A DNA stretch of 12,209 nt, from contig JAEYUA010000128.1 in NCBI GenBank assembly GCA_023433755.1, positions 1 through 12,209 on the forward strand. Reading direction: 5' to 3'. The notes under the pieces are model-generated. The model searched no databases. It worked only from the letters and a program-made list of their open reading frames with translations, and was not told the origin of the DNA. Positions 1-6,658 of this stretch are shown in pieces. The translations under genes were made by a program, and so were the position numbers. Position 1 is the first letter of the stretch. The number at the start of each line of letters is the position of its first letter. The DNA comes from Bacteroidota bacterium (GTDB lineage: Bacteria > Bacteroidota > Bacteroidia > Chitinophagales > Chitinophagaceae).

Positions 1-559
1 CACGGATGATGATATCATTCCTGAAACCTGCGCCCTGGCTGCCGCCACCCACTCCTGGGAGGGTCTGGATCACACGGCTAATATCAAAATTGCCACCAGG
101 GTTGCTTTTGATTTCTTCTGTTGTAAGACGTTGAACACTCAATGGTGTTTCCAGTGTGGCTGCCCTGGCTGTTCTTTTATTGGATCGGATCACAATATTT
201 TCCAGTTCCTGCGCAACTGCTTCCAGTTCAGCAGTAAGGTTGAGTTCGTTACCCGCACTCACAGTTATATTATACAAGGACAGGTTTTTATAACCCACCA
301 TGGAAAATTCAATCGTGTAAGTGCCAAAAGAAATTTCTGTAATTCTGAAATTACCTGCTGAATCCGATACAGTTGATTTGCCTGAACCGGCAAGGCTTAC
401 CGTAGCGCCAACCAGTTTTTGCTGGGAGGCCCTGTCCACCACCACACCCGAAATCCGGCCATTGTCCTGCGCATGGGTCAAAAGAGTTTGTGCGAAGAAT
501 ATTAAAAAGAGGATGTTCCTTGTCACAAATCCTGCCTGTTTGCCTTTCATCTTTCTCAT
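1..559 (-). CDS. TonB-dependent receptor, N-terminal part (cut by window edge)
   Basis: Reading the minus strand from an ATG at 559 gives 186 residues with no stop before the window edge, so only the N-terminus is visible. Residues 1-31 form a signal peptide (basic start, hydrophobic stretch ILFLIFFAQTLL, cleavage near THAQ). Residues about 33-115 look like the carboxypeptidase-regulatory-like beta-sandwich, with GRISGVVVD, GATVSLAG, DSAGNFRI and the closing VGYKNLSL. From about residue 120 the plug domain begins: ENIVIRSNKR, then TPLSVQRLTTEEIKSNPG and ISRVIQTLPGVGGGSQGAGFRND, as in outer-membrane receptors of the CirA/FecA type. The family normally imports siderophores, vitamins or glycans across the outer membrane using TonB. 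The substrate cannot be told from this piece. A second in-frame ATG lies at 550; 559 is kept because it adds a basic N-region. Confidence 0.9.
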   Translation of the reverse strand, partial: MRKMKGKQAGFVTRNILFLIFFAQTLLTHAQDNGRISGVVVDRASQQKLVGATVSLAGSGKSTVSDSAGNFRITEISFGTYTIEFSMVGYKNLSLYNITVSAGNELNLTAELEAVAQELENIVIRSNKRTARAATLETPLSVQRLTTEEIKSNPGGNFDISRVIQTLPGVGGGSQGAGFRNDIIIR

Positions 560-579
560 ATTGCTGATTTAATAATCTG

Positions 580-587
580 CAAATATA
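580..587 (-). promoter_or_regulatory. Candidate -7 box (TATATTTG) for the TonB receptor gene
   Basis: The minus strand reads TATATTTG, a full match to the Bacteroidota -7 consensus TAnnTTTG, about 20 bases before the receptor's start codon. This would give a short leader. No clear TTTG -33 box is seen at the usual distance, so the call rests on the -7 box alone. Confidence 0.4.
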
Positions 588-776
588 CCCTTATCAAATC
601 CTGCCCTTCCCTGGGTGAAGCAGATTATAAAATCATTAAGATTTACCAGTAAAAACTCTTTTGCTATGGATTAGTTGAGGGCATGATCTTGCCTGGGGGA
701 TATACGGGGTTCGTTTGTTTTTGGATTGAAGAGGAAATTCAAAAAGGGAAAATTCTTTTGGGCTCTGTGCAGTACT

Positions 777-1115
777 CTATTTGGATCTTTTAGCTTTCTC
801 ATTGAAAGCCAGGCAGAGGTTCACCCAATACTTAAAATCTTTCCTGTTTTTGAATCCTTCAGGACTTACATAACAATAACCTTTCAGTTCTTTTCCTTTC
901 ATGATCATGGGATGATAGCCTTTTTTTTCAGCTACCGTTTCATATAGCACGGGATCGTAGCGGCACATCAGGTTTTCACCACTCACATTCACACACATCT
1001 TTTGATTCACCATAAAACATAAGCCACTGAACATTTGTTTTTCTTCAATACTGAGACCAGGGCAACTGGCCAGGTAATCCCTCACCCTGTCCGCGAGTTT
1101 TATATCGTATGCCAT
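777..1115 (-). CDS. TfoX/Sxy N-terminal-domain protein
   Basis: This is a 112-residue protein that is essentially one TfoX N-terminal domain. Recognisable elements are the start MAYDIKLADRVRDYLA, the central EEKQMFSGLCFMVNQKMCVNV (family pattern K-M-F-G-G-L-x-F-M-x-N-x-K-M-x-x-x-V), then LMCRYDP and the end segment YVSPEGFKNRKDFKYWVNLCL. In gammaproteobacteria TfoX/Sxy helps switch on competence. The short single-domain copies common in Bacteroidota have no established role, so competence should not be assumed. No signal peptide is visible, so it is presumably cytoplasmic. The ATG at 1115 fits the usual family N-terminus. It stands alone, with noncoding DNA on both sides and a divergent gene to the right. 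The family call is firm and the function open. Confidence 0.85.
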   Translation of the reverse strand: MAYDIKLADRVRDYLASCPGLSIEEKQMFSGLCFMVNQKMCVNVSGENLMCRYDPVLYETVAEKKGYHPMIMKGKELKGYCYVSPEGFKNRKDFKYWVNLCLAFNEKAKRSK

Positions 1116-1417
1116 AAATATGGTTTCATCAATTCTATAATGCAGACCTGCTCTTATTTATCAGGACTGATAGCAAGATCAAGTGGTTCACAAATCGGAA
1201 TTTTAGACATAATCATCTCACACAAGTTCCATGTAAAAATTTTTCTATCCTGCTATTAAGTTAATGATCTCTGGCCAACCTTCTTTCAGTAAAAGCCTGG
1301 AACTTCTTCTTTTGTGGCTGATGATCTTTTAAGGCTGGCATGCGATAGTGCGGAAATATCAAACTTCCCGTCCCTACCCGGTATCATCTGGTGCTTTCCT
1401 GTATTTTTATCCAAATC
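1116..1417. other. Intergenic stretch without an intact gene
   Basis: This ~300-bp gap lies between two divergent genes and should hold both promoters, but no TAnnTTTG box at a sensible distance could be picked. On the minus strand, two short overlapping open frames read like protein: 33 codons from an ATG at 1387 to 1286, and 26 codons from an ATG at 1341 to 1261, ending KKKFQAFTERRLARDH. They could be two halves of a frameshifted small gene, or chance. Confidence 0.3.
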
Positions 1418-2662
1418 ATGCGGATGTTCAAAAAAATAACCCCTGCCATTCTTATTTTTTTTATGTCAACGGGTGCCATTTTTGCTCAAAGCCCAGGGCA
1501 ACCTTTGCTCATGCCAACCATTGACAGCCTGCTGAAACAGGTTGTTGATAACCAACTGGTGCCGGGTGGTGTCATTGCTATCAGGAAAGATAAGCAGGTG
1601 CTATACCGCAAGGCTTTTGGCTTCGTTGAAAGAAAGACTTATGATAATAAACCGGTCAGCAATCCGGCAGCCATGACCACAGATCACCTGTTTGATATTG
1701 CTTCGCTCACTAAAGTCGTAGCTACTACCACCTCCGTCATGCTGCTGGTTGATCGCGGACTATTAAAGATTGATGATCCTGCAGGCAAATACATCGCTGC
1801 TTTTGATGCGGATGATAAAAAAAAGATCACCATCCGTCATTTGCTTAATCACACTGCGGGACTCATCACCTGGTATCCTCTTTATTACAGGGCATCCAAT
1901 AAAAAGGAGGTGTACCGGTTAATTGGTGAACTGCCCCTGGCCTATCCTGTGGGTGAGGCCCGGCATTACAGTGACCTTGGCTTTATCCTGCTGGGAGAGA
2001 TCATTGAAAAAATTTCAGGAATGCCGCTGGAAAGGTTTGTGCAGGAAAATATTTTCAATCCTTTGAAAATGGATCATACCACCTACAACCCTTTGTCAAA
2101 GGAAAAATTTACTATGATAGCTCCAACTTCTCATGGCAATCCTTATGAAAAAAGGATGGTCTATGATACTGCACTGGGATTCGTTTACAAGGAGATCGAT
2201 CCTCAGGGCTGGAATGGATGGCGTAACCATACTTTGCGTGGGGAGGTAAATGATGGTAATGCCTGGTATGCCATGAATGGCGTGAGTGGTCATGCCGGGT
2301 TATTTTCTACTGTTGATGACCTGCAAAAGCTGGTGGATATGTTACTTGATAGTGGAATGGCAAATGGAAAACCCTTTATTTCTCAAAAAACCATTCAACT
2401 GTTTTTAACACCTGATAAATTCAAAAATGGCCTGGGCTGGATGATGGATAGTGGCGAATCGTTTTTGTGGAACGCACCAGGGGGAAGTTTTGGACATACC
2501 GGGTTTACAGGCACCAGCATTGTAGTGGTACCCTCCTTGCGATTGTCATTGATACTTTTGATCAACAGGCAAAATATGGGTTTGCTGCCAACACGATACT
2601 ACTACAATCCAAATCCCCTGAGAAAAGCGGTATTGACTGCTTTGCTGAATGCAACCCGGTAG
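1418..2662 (+). CDS. Secreted serine hydrolase, beta-lactamase/PBP4-like fold
   Basis: Counting from the ATG at 1418 gives 414 residues. Residues 1-24 (MRMFKKITPAILIFFMSTGAIFAQ) form a signal peptide; an upstream GTG at 1391 would put nine extra residues before it and is less likely. The class C beta-lactamase-like triad is readable: S-L-T-K at 96-99 (nucleophile Ser96, Lys99), Y-S-D at 184-186 in the YxN position, and H-T-G at 360-362. The strings LLNHTAGL, GNAWYAMNGVSGHAGLFST (about 281-298) and HTGFTGTSIVVVPS match the branch that in many Bacteroidota is fused behind a GH3 domain; here it stands alone. The family includes beta-lactamases, D-amino-acid peptidases and esterases. The periplasmic or surface substrate is not predictable. 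YSD instead of YxN is common in this branch and does not imply inactivity. Confidence 0.9.
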   Translation: MRMFKKITPAILIFFMSTGAIFAQSPGQPLLMPTIDSLLKQVVDNQLVPGGVIAIRKDKQVLYRKAFGFVERKTYDNKPVSNPAAMTTDHLFDIASLTKVVATTTSVMLLVDRGLLKIDDPAGKYIAAFDADDKKKITIRHLLNHTAGLITWYPLYYRASNKKEVYRLIGELPLAYPVGEARHYSDLGFILLGEIIEKISGMPLERFVQENIFNPLKMDHTTYNPLSKEKFTMIAPTSHGNPYEKRMVYDTALGFVYKEIDPQGWNGWRNHTLRGEVNDGNAWYAMNGVSGHAGLFSTVDDLQKLVDMLLDSGMANGKPFISQKTIQLFLTPDKFKNGLGWMMDSGESFLWNAPGGSFGHTGFTGTSIVVVPSLRLSLILLINRQNMGLLPTRYYYNPNPLRKAVLTALLNATR

Positions 2663-2887
2663 GTATGTTTAATTGTACTTATTCTGATCTGGCAAGGAAG
2701 TTTAAATTGGATCGCAAGGATTTTCTTGAGAAGTCTGGGCAAATGGCTTGAAAAGAAAGTATGACCTTGATTAGATCTTGGCCCCCGTTGGAGCGCCGTA
2801 CTTTTCCTCCATGGAATGATGTTCAGAATGGCAAATAACTTTCCTCAATATTTTCTATTGCAGGTTGATATCACAATTCCAGGTAGC

Positions 2888-3337
2888 TTATTCCATGCTT
2901 TCTGAGCTGAACCCAACCGGTATGAGTGGCTCTTCATAATCATAGAAGGAAATATAGATCACGGTCTTCCTGTTTTTACCTGACTTGTCCTTGTACTTTA
3001 CTTCGTACCTGTCAACCATTGCCAGCCCCATAAAGCCGTTTTCGGATTCGTAGGGACAACAACTGCCCAGTCTTTCATAGGTGATTTTATTTTCCTGGCC
3101 ATCTCGGAGCAGGTCCAGGTAATCCCGTTGGTTGGCCGGACCGCTCTTTGGGCCTTTCCCTACTTTTACGGGCTGTTCGGGCGTCAATCCATATTTCTCG
3201 GATGCTGCCTGCCTGGTCAATGATTTGATCTCGTAAATCAGCTCCTTTGTTTTCGAAGAATCTTTTGGGTCCGAAGCCTGTGAATAAACAGGTGATGATA
3301 ACAGGACAATAAAATATAATAATAGGAATGATCTCAT
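2888..3337 (-). CDS. Conserved exported protein with GSCCPY motif, function unknown
   Basis: Starting at the ATG at 3337 gives 149 residues with a signal peptide MRSFLLLYFIVLLSSPVYSQ. The frame is open upstream to a GTG at 3430, but those 31 residues precede the signal peptide and are probably untranslated. The mature part has an E/K-rich helix (about 28-48), then KYGLTPEQPVKVG (48-60), GPANQRDYLDLL (66-77), YERLGSCCPYES (87-98) with a vicinal Cys pair at 93-94, and the closing VIYISFYDYEEPLIPVGF (126-143). I recall relatives in Bacteroidota, some labelled KDO-8-phosphate aldolase. At 149 residues it is far too short for that TIM barrel, and none of its motifs is present, so that label should not be used. 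The Cys pair could form a disulfide or bind metal; that is inference. It is the last of three exported-protein genes in a row. Confidence 0.7.
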   Translation of the reverse strand: MRSFLLLYFIVLLSSPVYSQASDPKDSSKTKELIYEIKSLTRQAASEKYGLTPEQPVKVGKGPKSGPANQRDYLDLLRDGQENKITYERLGSCCPYESENGFMGLAMVDRYEVKYKDKSGKNRKTVIYISFYDYEEPLIPVGFSSESME

Positions 3338-3460
3338 GTGGCGCCAGTTTGAGTTATGCCCGGTACATTGATTACCGTAAAATTTCCAGTTAAAATAGTA
3401 ATTGATTGTCAATCCAGGAATAGCCGCCACACATTTATTCAGGTGATCCGTAATGCCCAG

Positions 3461-4171
3461 CTACTCTAATGGCAGGAACAGTTTCACGCCTCTTCCAAGC
3501 AACAGTTTATCCAGATGCCCCATCTTTTTATGATCAATTGTGATCAGGTGCATATGCAGGAAGGTATCATGATGCGTGAAAATGGCTTTATGCCGGGTGG
3601 AGAAAAATCCTATGATTTCAGCCTGCTCATTACTGAGATCATAATTCACCTGGCCCACATGCGCCTCATCTGGTGAACTGACCGTGGATCCTGCAGGCAG
3701 ATTAACAATATGAATGGTGGCATTTTCAATAGTACCCTGCAGCCTGAAAAAGAAGGGTCTCGTGGATTTTGTAGTTAGGGCATTTATATAGTCTTCCAGT
3801 TGTTGAATGGTGCGGATACTGTCTGGTAAGCTTTGTTCCTTCCATTGGCTCACATTTGCATAGCCAAAAAATGGTGCTTTGATTTGGTAGGTCTCTTCCA
3901 CTTTCATGCTATTCTCACCGGTCACTACCGACCTGTAAGATTTTCCATTGATGATCAGGATCTCACCTGCCAGGTATTCCACCGGGCCCAGTCCGTATAA
4001 ATTGGTTTTGTTGCTGATGGTGTCCAGATCAATTTTACCGGAAAGCTCACCCTTCCACATCACCTCTCTCATTTCACCAATGATCCTTACTTTGTTTGCA
4101 TTTTGCGCGTTGATCCTGGATGGAATCAAAGCAATGAATGTGAGTATGTAGAAGATGATTTGAAAGTTCAT
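3461..4171 (-). CDS. Exported acetolactate decarboxylase-like protein
   Basis: The 236-residue product starts with a signal peptide (MNFQIIFYILTFIALIPSRINAQ). The rest resembles alpha-acetolactate decarboxylase, the zinc enzyme turning acetolactate into acetoin. The pattern LGPVEYLAGEILIINGKSYR (61-80) matches the family's x-L-x-GE-x-x-x-x-x-GK-x-Y block, with Glu70 as the conserved acid. His206, His208 and His219 (FLHMHLITID...GHLD) repeat the 2- and 11-residue spacing of the three zinc ligands known from the Brevibacillus enzyme (194, 196, 207). The chain ends in Glu236. By alignment, the conserved Arg in the family's V-x-T-R-T segment seems to be His154 here (GTIENATIHIV). Export is odd, since acetolactate is made in the cytoplasm. 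Either the enzyme acts on another substrate in the periplasm, or it is a diverged member. The fold call is good; the exact reaction is unsure. Confidence 0.75.
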   Translation of the reverse strand: MNFQIIFYILTFIALIPSRINAQNANKVRIIGEMREVMWKGELSGKIDLDTISNKTNLYGLGPVEYLAGEILIINGKSYRSVVTGENSMKVEETYQIKAPFFGYANVSQWKEQSLPDSIRTIQQLEDYINALTTKSTRPFFFRLQGTIENATIHIVNLPAGSTVSSPDEAHVGQVNYDLSNEQAEIIGFFSTRHKAIFTHHDTFLHMHLITIDHKKMGHLDKLLLGRGVKLFLPLE

Positions 4172-4224
4172 TTGAATCAGTTTAACAGGATTGAACAGGG
4201 TCGCTGAAAGAGAGGTTGATAGTT

Positions 4225-4722
4225 TTATCCCGGTGACTGGTGTTCAAAACTGATCACCTCTTTCAAAATCCATTGATCATTAACCAGGAGGTAAAGATGA
4301 ATGAATTTCGCTTTGCCGGTAAGAACATCCGGTTTATTTTTTTCTCTTATGTAAAACCGGTGGTTGCCGGTTTGAACAACTCCGTAAAGAATGTTGTTAT
4401 TGTAAAGCGGAAATACTTCGAGGCTGTTTTCATCTGCCTTCCTGATTGGTTTCCTGTTCGCATCCCCGCATATATATTTTCTTGTATTTTCCAGGAACTG
4501 CTCCCTATTTTGAACGCCGCTTCTGTCATGATAGAACCTAAGGCCGCTGTCTATGGCATTTTCCAGGTAGCTGAAATCACATTGATTGAACGAACGTTCG
4601 AAAAAGATACTGTCCTGGATTTTTAACTGCCGGTATAATGGTGAATCCTTTGGAACCTGGGCTATTACAACCAGATTAACAGCTAATAGCAGGAAGACAC
4701 AGAGGAAGGGATATTTTTTCAT
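4225..4722 (-). CDS. Exported NTF2/SnoaL-like (DUF4440-type) protein
   Basis: A 165-residue protein with a signal peptide at 1-22 (MKKYPFLCVFLLLAVNLVVIAQ). The mature part follows the small cone-shaped NTF2-like pattern. A first helix (LYRQLKIQDSIFFERSF) leads to DFSYLENAIDSGLRFYHDRSGVQNREQFLENT (49-80), then beta strands including LEVFPLYNNNILYGVVQTG, and a last strand WILKEVISFEHQ (151-162). This is the layout of DUF4440 and nuclear-transport-factor-2 family members that Bacteroidota carry in large numbers. Some members are enzymes or binding proteins, but nothing here fixes a ligand. The next gene starts 53 bases downstream on the same strand, so the two may be cotranscribed. A strong inverted repeat lies directly before the start codon and could control this gene. 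Confidence 0.75.
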   Translation of the reverse strand: MKKYPFLCVFLLLAVNLVVIAQVPKDSPLYRQLKIQDSIFFERSFNQCDFSYLENAIDSGLRFYHDRSGVQNREQFLENTRKYICGDANRKPIRKADENSLEVFPLYNNNILYGVVQTGNHRFYIREKNKPDVLTGKAKFIHLYLLVNDQWILKEVISFEHQSPG

Positions 4723-4724
4723 GA

Positions 4725-4767
4725 AGCTTTGTGAAACTATGAAAATATTTCACAGGATCACAAAGCT
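4725..4767. repeat. 10-bp perfect inverted repeat before the NTF2-like gene
   Basis: AGCTTTGTGA (4725-4734) and its exact reverse complement TCACAAAGCT (4758-4767) are separated by 23 bases. A second pair, GTGAAA (4731-4736) and TTTCAC (4748-4753), lies partly inside it and gives an alternative fold. It ends two bases before the start codon at 4722, and 23 bases after the VOC gene's stop in the direction of transcription. No T-run follows on either strand, so an operator or leader hairpin fits better than an intrinsic terminator. Confidence 0.5.
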
Positions 4768-4790
4768 ATTCTGCAACTACGGTGCTACAA

Positions 4791-5186
4791 TCAGAGCATC
4801 TGTACGATCTGGATATTGTTGCCACAGGTGTCGTTGAACACCGCGATCCTGGCGGTTCCCATTTCAGTAGGTTTCACACTGAACTCAACGCCGGTCTTCA
4901 CCAGTCGCTCATACTCCTGTTGCACATCATCCACATTGAATTGAGTGTAGGGTATGCCGGCATCAAATAAAGCCTTTTGATAGATCCTGGATGGTTCAAA
5001 ATGCAAAGGAGAGGGTTCCAGTAAAAGTTCCGGACCATCCTGGTCTTCTTTGCTTACTACAGTTAGCCAGCGGCTATCCTCACCCAGGGGGATGTCAATT
5101 TTTTTTATGAATCCAAGTTTGCCCGTATAGAATTGCAGGGCTTTTTCCTGGTCAGGCACAGGAATGCTGATCACTTTTACTTTCAT
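4791..5186 (-). CDS. VOC (glyoxalase/bleomycin-resistance fold) family protein
   Basis: From the ATG at 5186 the product is 131 residues, beginning MKVKVISIPVPDQEKALQFYTGKLGF, the standard opening of a VOC module. The second half begins around residue 78 with the matching IPYTQFNVDDVQQEYERL and ends IAVFNDTCGNNIQIVQ, the family's A-x-F-x-D-P-x-G-N-x-x-x-L block. The Pro is Thr here. The open frame reaches 5225, but this would place 13 unconserved residues in front and overlap the regulator gene, so 5186 is preferred. VOC proteins bind a metal and act as lyases, dioxygenases, epoxide-opening or drug-binding proteins; Glu57 in PELLLEP is a possible metal ligand. The AraC-type gene lies 25 bases upstream on the same strand and probably heads a shared transcript. 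This regulator-VOC pairing is familiar from related bacteria. Confidence 0.85.
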   Translation of the reverse strand: MKVKVISIPVPDQEKALQFYTGKLGFIKKIDIPLGEDSRWLTVVSKEDQDGPELLLEPSPLHFEPSRIYQKALFDAGIPYTQFNVDDVQQEYERLVKTGVEFSVKPTEMGTARIAVFNDTCGNNIQIVQML

Positions 5187-5211
5187 TTTTTGAATTTTTG
5201 AATCACAAATT

Positions 5212-5616
5212 TCAAAAACCAGCAATTTCCCGACTTTGCGAAAATTGCTTTCTTTGGTAAGAAGTAGGACTGAGACCGAACCTGGATTTGAAAAGAGTGC
5301 TGAATGAGGCCGGGCTATCGAAACCGACTTCGTAACAGGTTTGGGTTACGCTGTTTCCTTTCTTCAGGTATTTTTTCGACTGTTCCAGGCGTTTATCTGT
5401 AAGGAATTGTTTAGGGGTTTGACCATAATACCTTTTGTACAGGCGCAACAAATGGAATTTGGAAGTTAAACGGATATGCGATAGAAGTTCGAGGTTCAAT
5501 TCCCTGTCAAAATGATTGGAGATAAAATGCCTGGTTCCAATCACGGTTTCAAGCTGGTTCTGATTGGAGAAGCAGTTTTTTTTGATCCGGGTGATTTCTT
5601 TATGGTAATGGGTCAT
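5212..5616 (-). CDS. AraC-type transcriptional regulator (DNA-binding domain only)
   Basis: This 134-residue protein consists almost wholly of the paired helix-turn-helix domain of the AraC/XylS family. The first HTH covers about residues 40-62 (LNLELLSHIRLTSKFHLLRLY). The linker carries YYGQTPKQFLTDKRLEQSKKYL, and the second HTH covers 88-112 (SVTQTCYEVGFDSPASFSTLF), closing with the family signature FGLSPTSYQ. There is no room for the usual ligand-binding arm, as only about 30 residues precede the domain, so the signal it senses is not evident. It most likely controls the VOC gene 25 bases downstream, with which it forms a two-gene unit. The ATG at 5616 gives the N-terminus MTHYHKEITRIKK, similar to short relatives, although its first codons overlap the end of a decayed reading frame. 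Confidence 0.9.
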   Translation of the reverse strand: MTHYHKEITRIKKNCFSNQNQLETVIGTRHFISNHFDRELNLELLSHIRLTSKFHLLRLYKRYYGQTPKQFLTDKRLEQSKKYLKKGNSVTQTCYEVGFDSPASFSTLFKSRFGLSPTSYQRKQFSQSREIAGF

Positions 5617-5807
5617 ATTCTAAGGTTATAACGCAGAGATCATTTTTTTCCCGCCAACAGTTGACCAGGTCTTCAGATTCATCAAAAATACGACACCGTC
5701 TTCACAGCCAGTTGAAACTAATCCAAACTGCGTGGTCAAATCCTGATGAAATCTTTCTGCAGTTTCTAACATTGGGTTATAGGCCTCTTGATATAACTTG
5801 TCACCAT
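5600..5807 (-). pseudogene. Likely frameshifted remnant of a small gene
   Basis: Between the response regulator and the AraC gene, the minus strand reads like protein, but in pieces. One frame, open from 5814 to a TAA at 5626, gives LYQEAYNPMLETAERFHQDL then TTQFGLVSTGCEDG, but its only ATG (5772) is internal. A better start, ATG at 5807 after AAGG, is in a different frame. After about 5697 a third frame continues with IFDESEDLVNCWREKNDL and then CVITLEYDPLP, and stops at 5600, inside the start of the AraC gene. Joined, these make a plausible protein of about 68 residues with two frameshifts. I do not know its function. The alternative is a real 48-residue protein at 5626-5772, or chance. The amino-acid pattern, not a database match, is the evidence. 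Confidence 0.4.
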
Positions 5808-5843
5808 CCTTATGTCAAACAAGCGACTCTTAAAATTTAAGCT

Positions 5844-6290
5844 TTAGAAACTGTTTGGTGCAGCACACCTCTTCCAATATTCCATGATCACCATAATCGT
5901 TTTTTCCAGCTCAGCCATAGTAGTTTGCTTTACAAAGAAACCTTGCACAGATAAACTATAAGCATCAATAACAGCCTTTTGATTTAGAGCAGTAGAAAAG
6001 AATAAATAGGGGATACATCTCAAAGAAAGGTTAGCATCTGTTTTCAATTTTTCTCTTAGCTCAAATCCTGTCAATTTAGGCAAATTGATATCCGAAAGAA
6101 TAAGGAAGGGCACCACATTTCGGGCAGATATAAATTTGAGCGCTTCCTGCCCATCGGTAAAAAACAAGAGTTCATTAGGATACTTTAATTTCCTGAATAC
6201 TTCTGTGAGCATATCCTGGTCATCTATATCATCCTCTATAATGATAACCGGACCATTCTGGTTTAAAAATGACACTTCTTTTTTGCTCAT
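5844..6290 (-). CDS. Single-domain response regulator (CheY-like receiver)
   Basis: The 148-residue product is one receiver domain with no output domain. The acidic pocket is E19-D20-D21 in VIIIEDDIDD, and the phosphoacceptor is Asp67 in LILSDINLPKLTGFEL. The switch Ser99/Thr100 is in YLFFSTALN, and the conserved Lys121 is in GFFVKQTTMAEL. The doubled acidic run after the first strand (EDDIDD) is typical of stand-alone regulators in Bacteroidota that work with a hybrid or separate histidine kinase. Such proteins act by phospho-dependent contact with a partner or as a phosphate sink. No histidine kinase is in the window, so its partner is elsewhere. It is a monocistronic unit with over 200 bases of noncoding DNA on either side. 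Confidence 0.9.
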   Translation of the reverse strand: MSKKEVSFLNQNGPVIIIEDDIDDQDMLTEVFRKLKYPNELLFFTDGQEALKFISARNVVPFLILSDINLPKLTGFELREKLKTDANLSLRCIPYLFFSTALNQKAVIDAYSLSVQGFFVKQTTMAELEKTIMVIMEYWKRCAAPNSF

Positions 6291-6658
6291 GGAAATTGAT
6301 TTAACTGCTTAGATGTATTTTCCCTAACTATGGGGAAGTTAAACCAGAATTTTAAATTATTTGATTCCTGAGGCGTAAGGGTAAAGTGAAATATTTGCAA
6401 AGTGGCTGTTGACACTTAAATCTAATGCTGAGTAAAAAGGGGGGCTGCAACAGTTTTGGATATCACTGCTGTCAGAAGCGGGGGATAAGTTTATACCTCA
6501 AATGTGTAGTCAATTCTGACTATAGCGGAAAACTTCTGTTTGAGTTCAATATGGCTTTTCTTGCTGCTTCAACCCAATCATTACTGGATGGCAATTTAAT
6601 CATCGGCTCAAAACCACGAAAATGGATGTAGTCTAAACCTTAATTCCTTTAAATGATA
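6291..6658. other. Intergenic stretch, possible gene fragment inside
   Basis: About 370 bases lie between the response regulator start and the end of the second serine hydrolase gene. The only protein-like reading is the minus-strand stretch 6520-6639, listed separately. No RNA gene, strong hairpin or good -7 box for the response regulator was found. Confidence 0.4.
6520..6639 (-). pseudogene. Possible coding fragment of unknown origin
   Basis: Directly after an in-frame TAA, the minus strand gives 39 codons: GLDYIHFRGFEPMIKLPSSN, then DWVEAARKAILNSNRSFPL and a TAG at 6520. The composition looks protein-like, but the piece has no start until an ATG at 6603, which leaves only 27 residues. No further coding signal follows. 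It may be the tail of a degraded gene, or chance in an AT-rich stretch. Confidence 0.22.

Noticed and set aside
131..572. Overlapping plus-strand open frames at the left edge
   Set aside because: They lie opposite the TonB receptor gene, whose signal peptide and domain motifs are clear on the minus strand, and they show no family features.
2467..2751. Plus-strand frame overlapping the end of the first serine hydrolase
   Set aside because: Most of it is out of frame with the hydrolase. The last 28 codons beyond 2662 read somewhat like protein, but too little remains to call a gene.
2888..3337. KDO-8-phosphate aldolase label for the GSCCPY protein
   Set aside because: The protein is far too short for the TIM barrel, has a signal peptide and none of that enzyme's motifs.
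6425..6631. Plus-strand frame of 68 codons in the gap after the response regulator
   Set aside because: Low-complexity, Cys/Ser-rich reading with no motif; the opposite strand looks more protein-like here.
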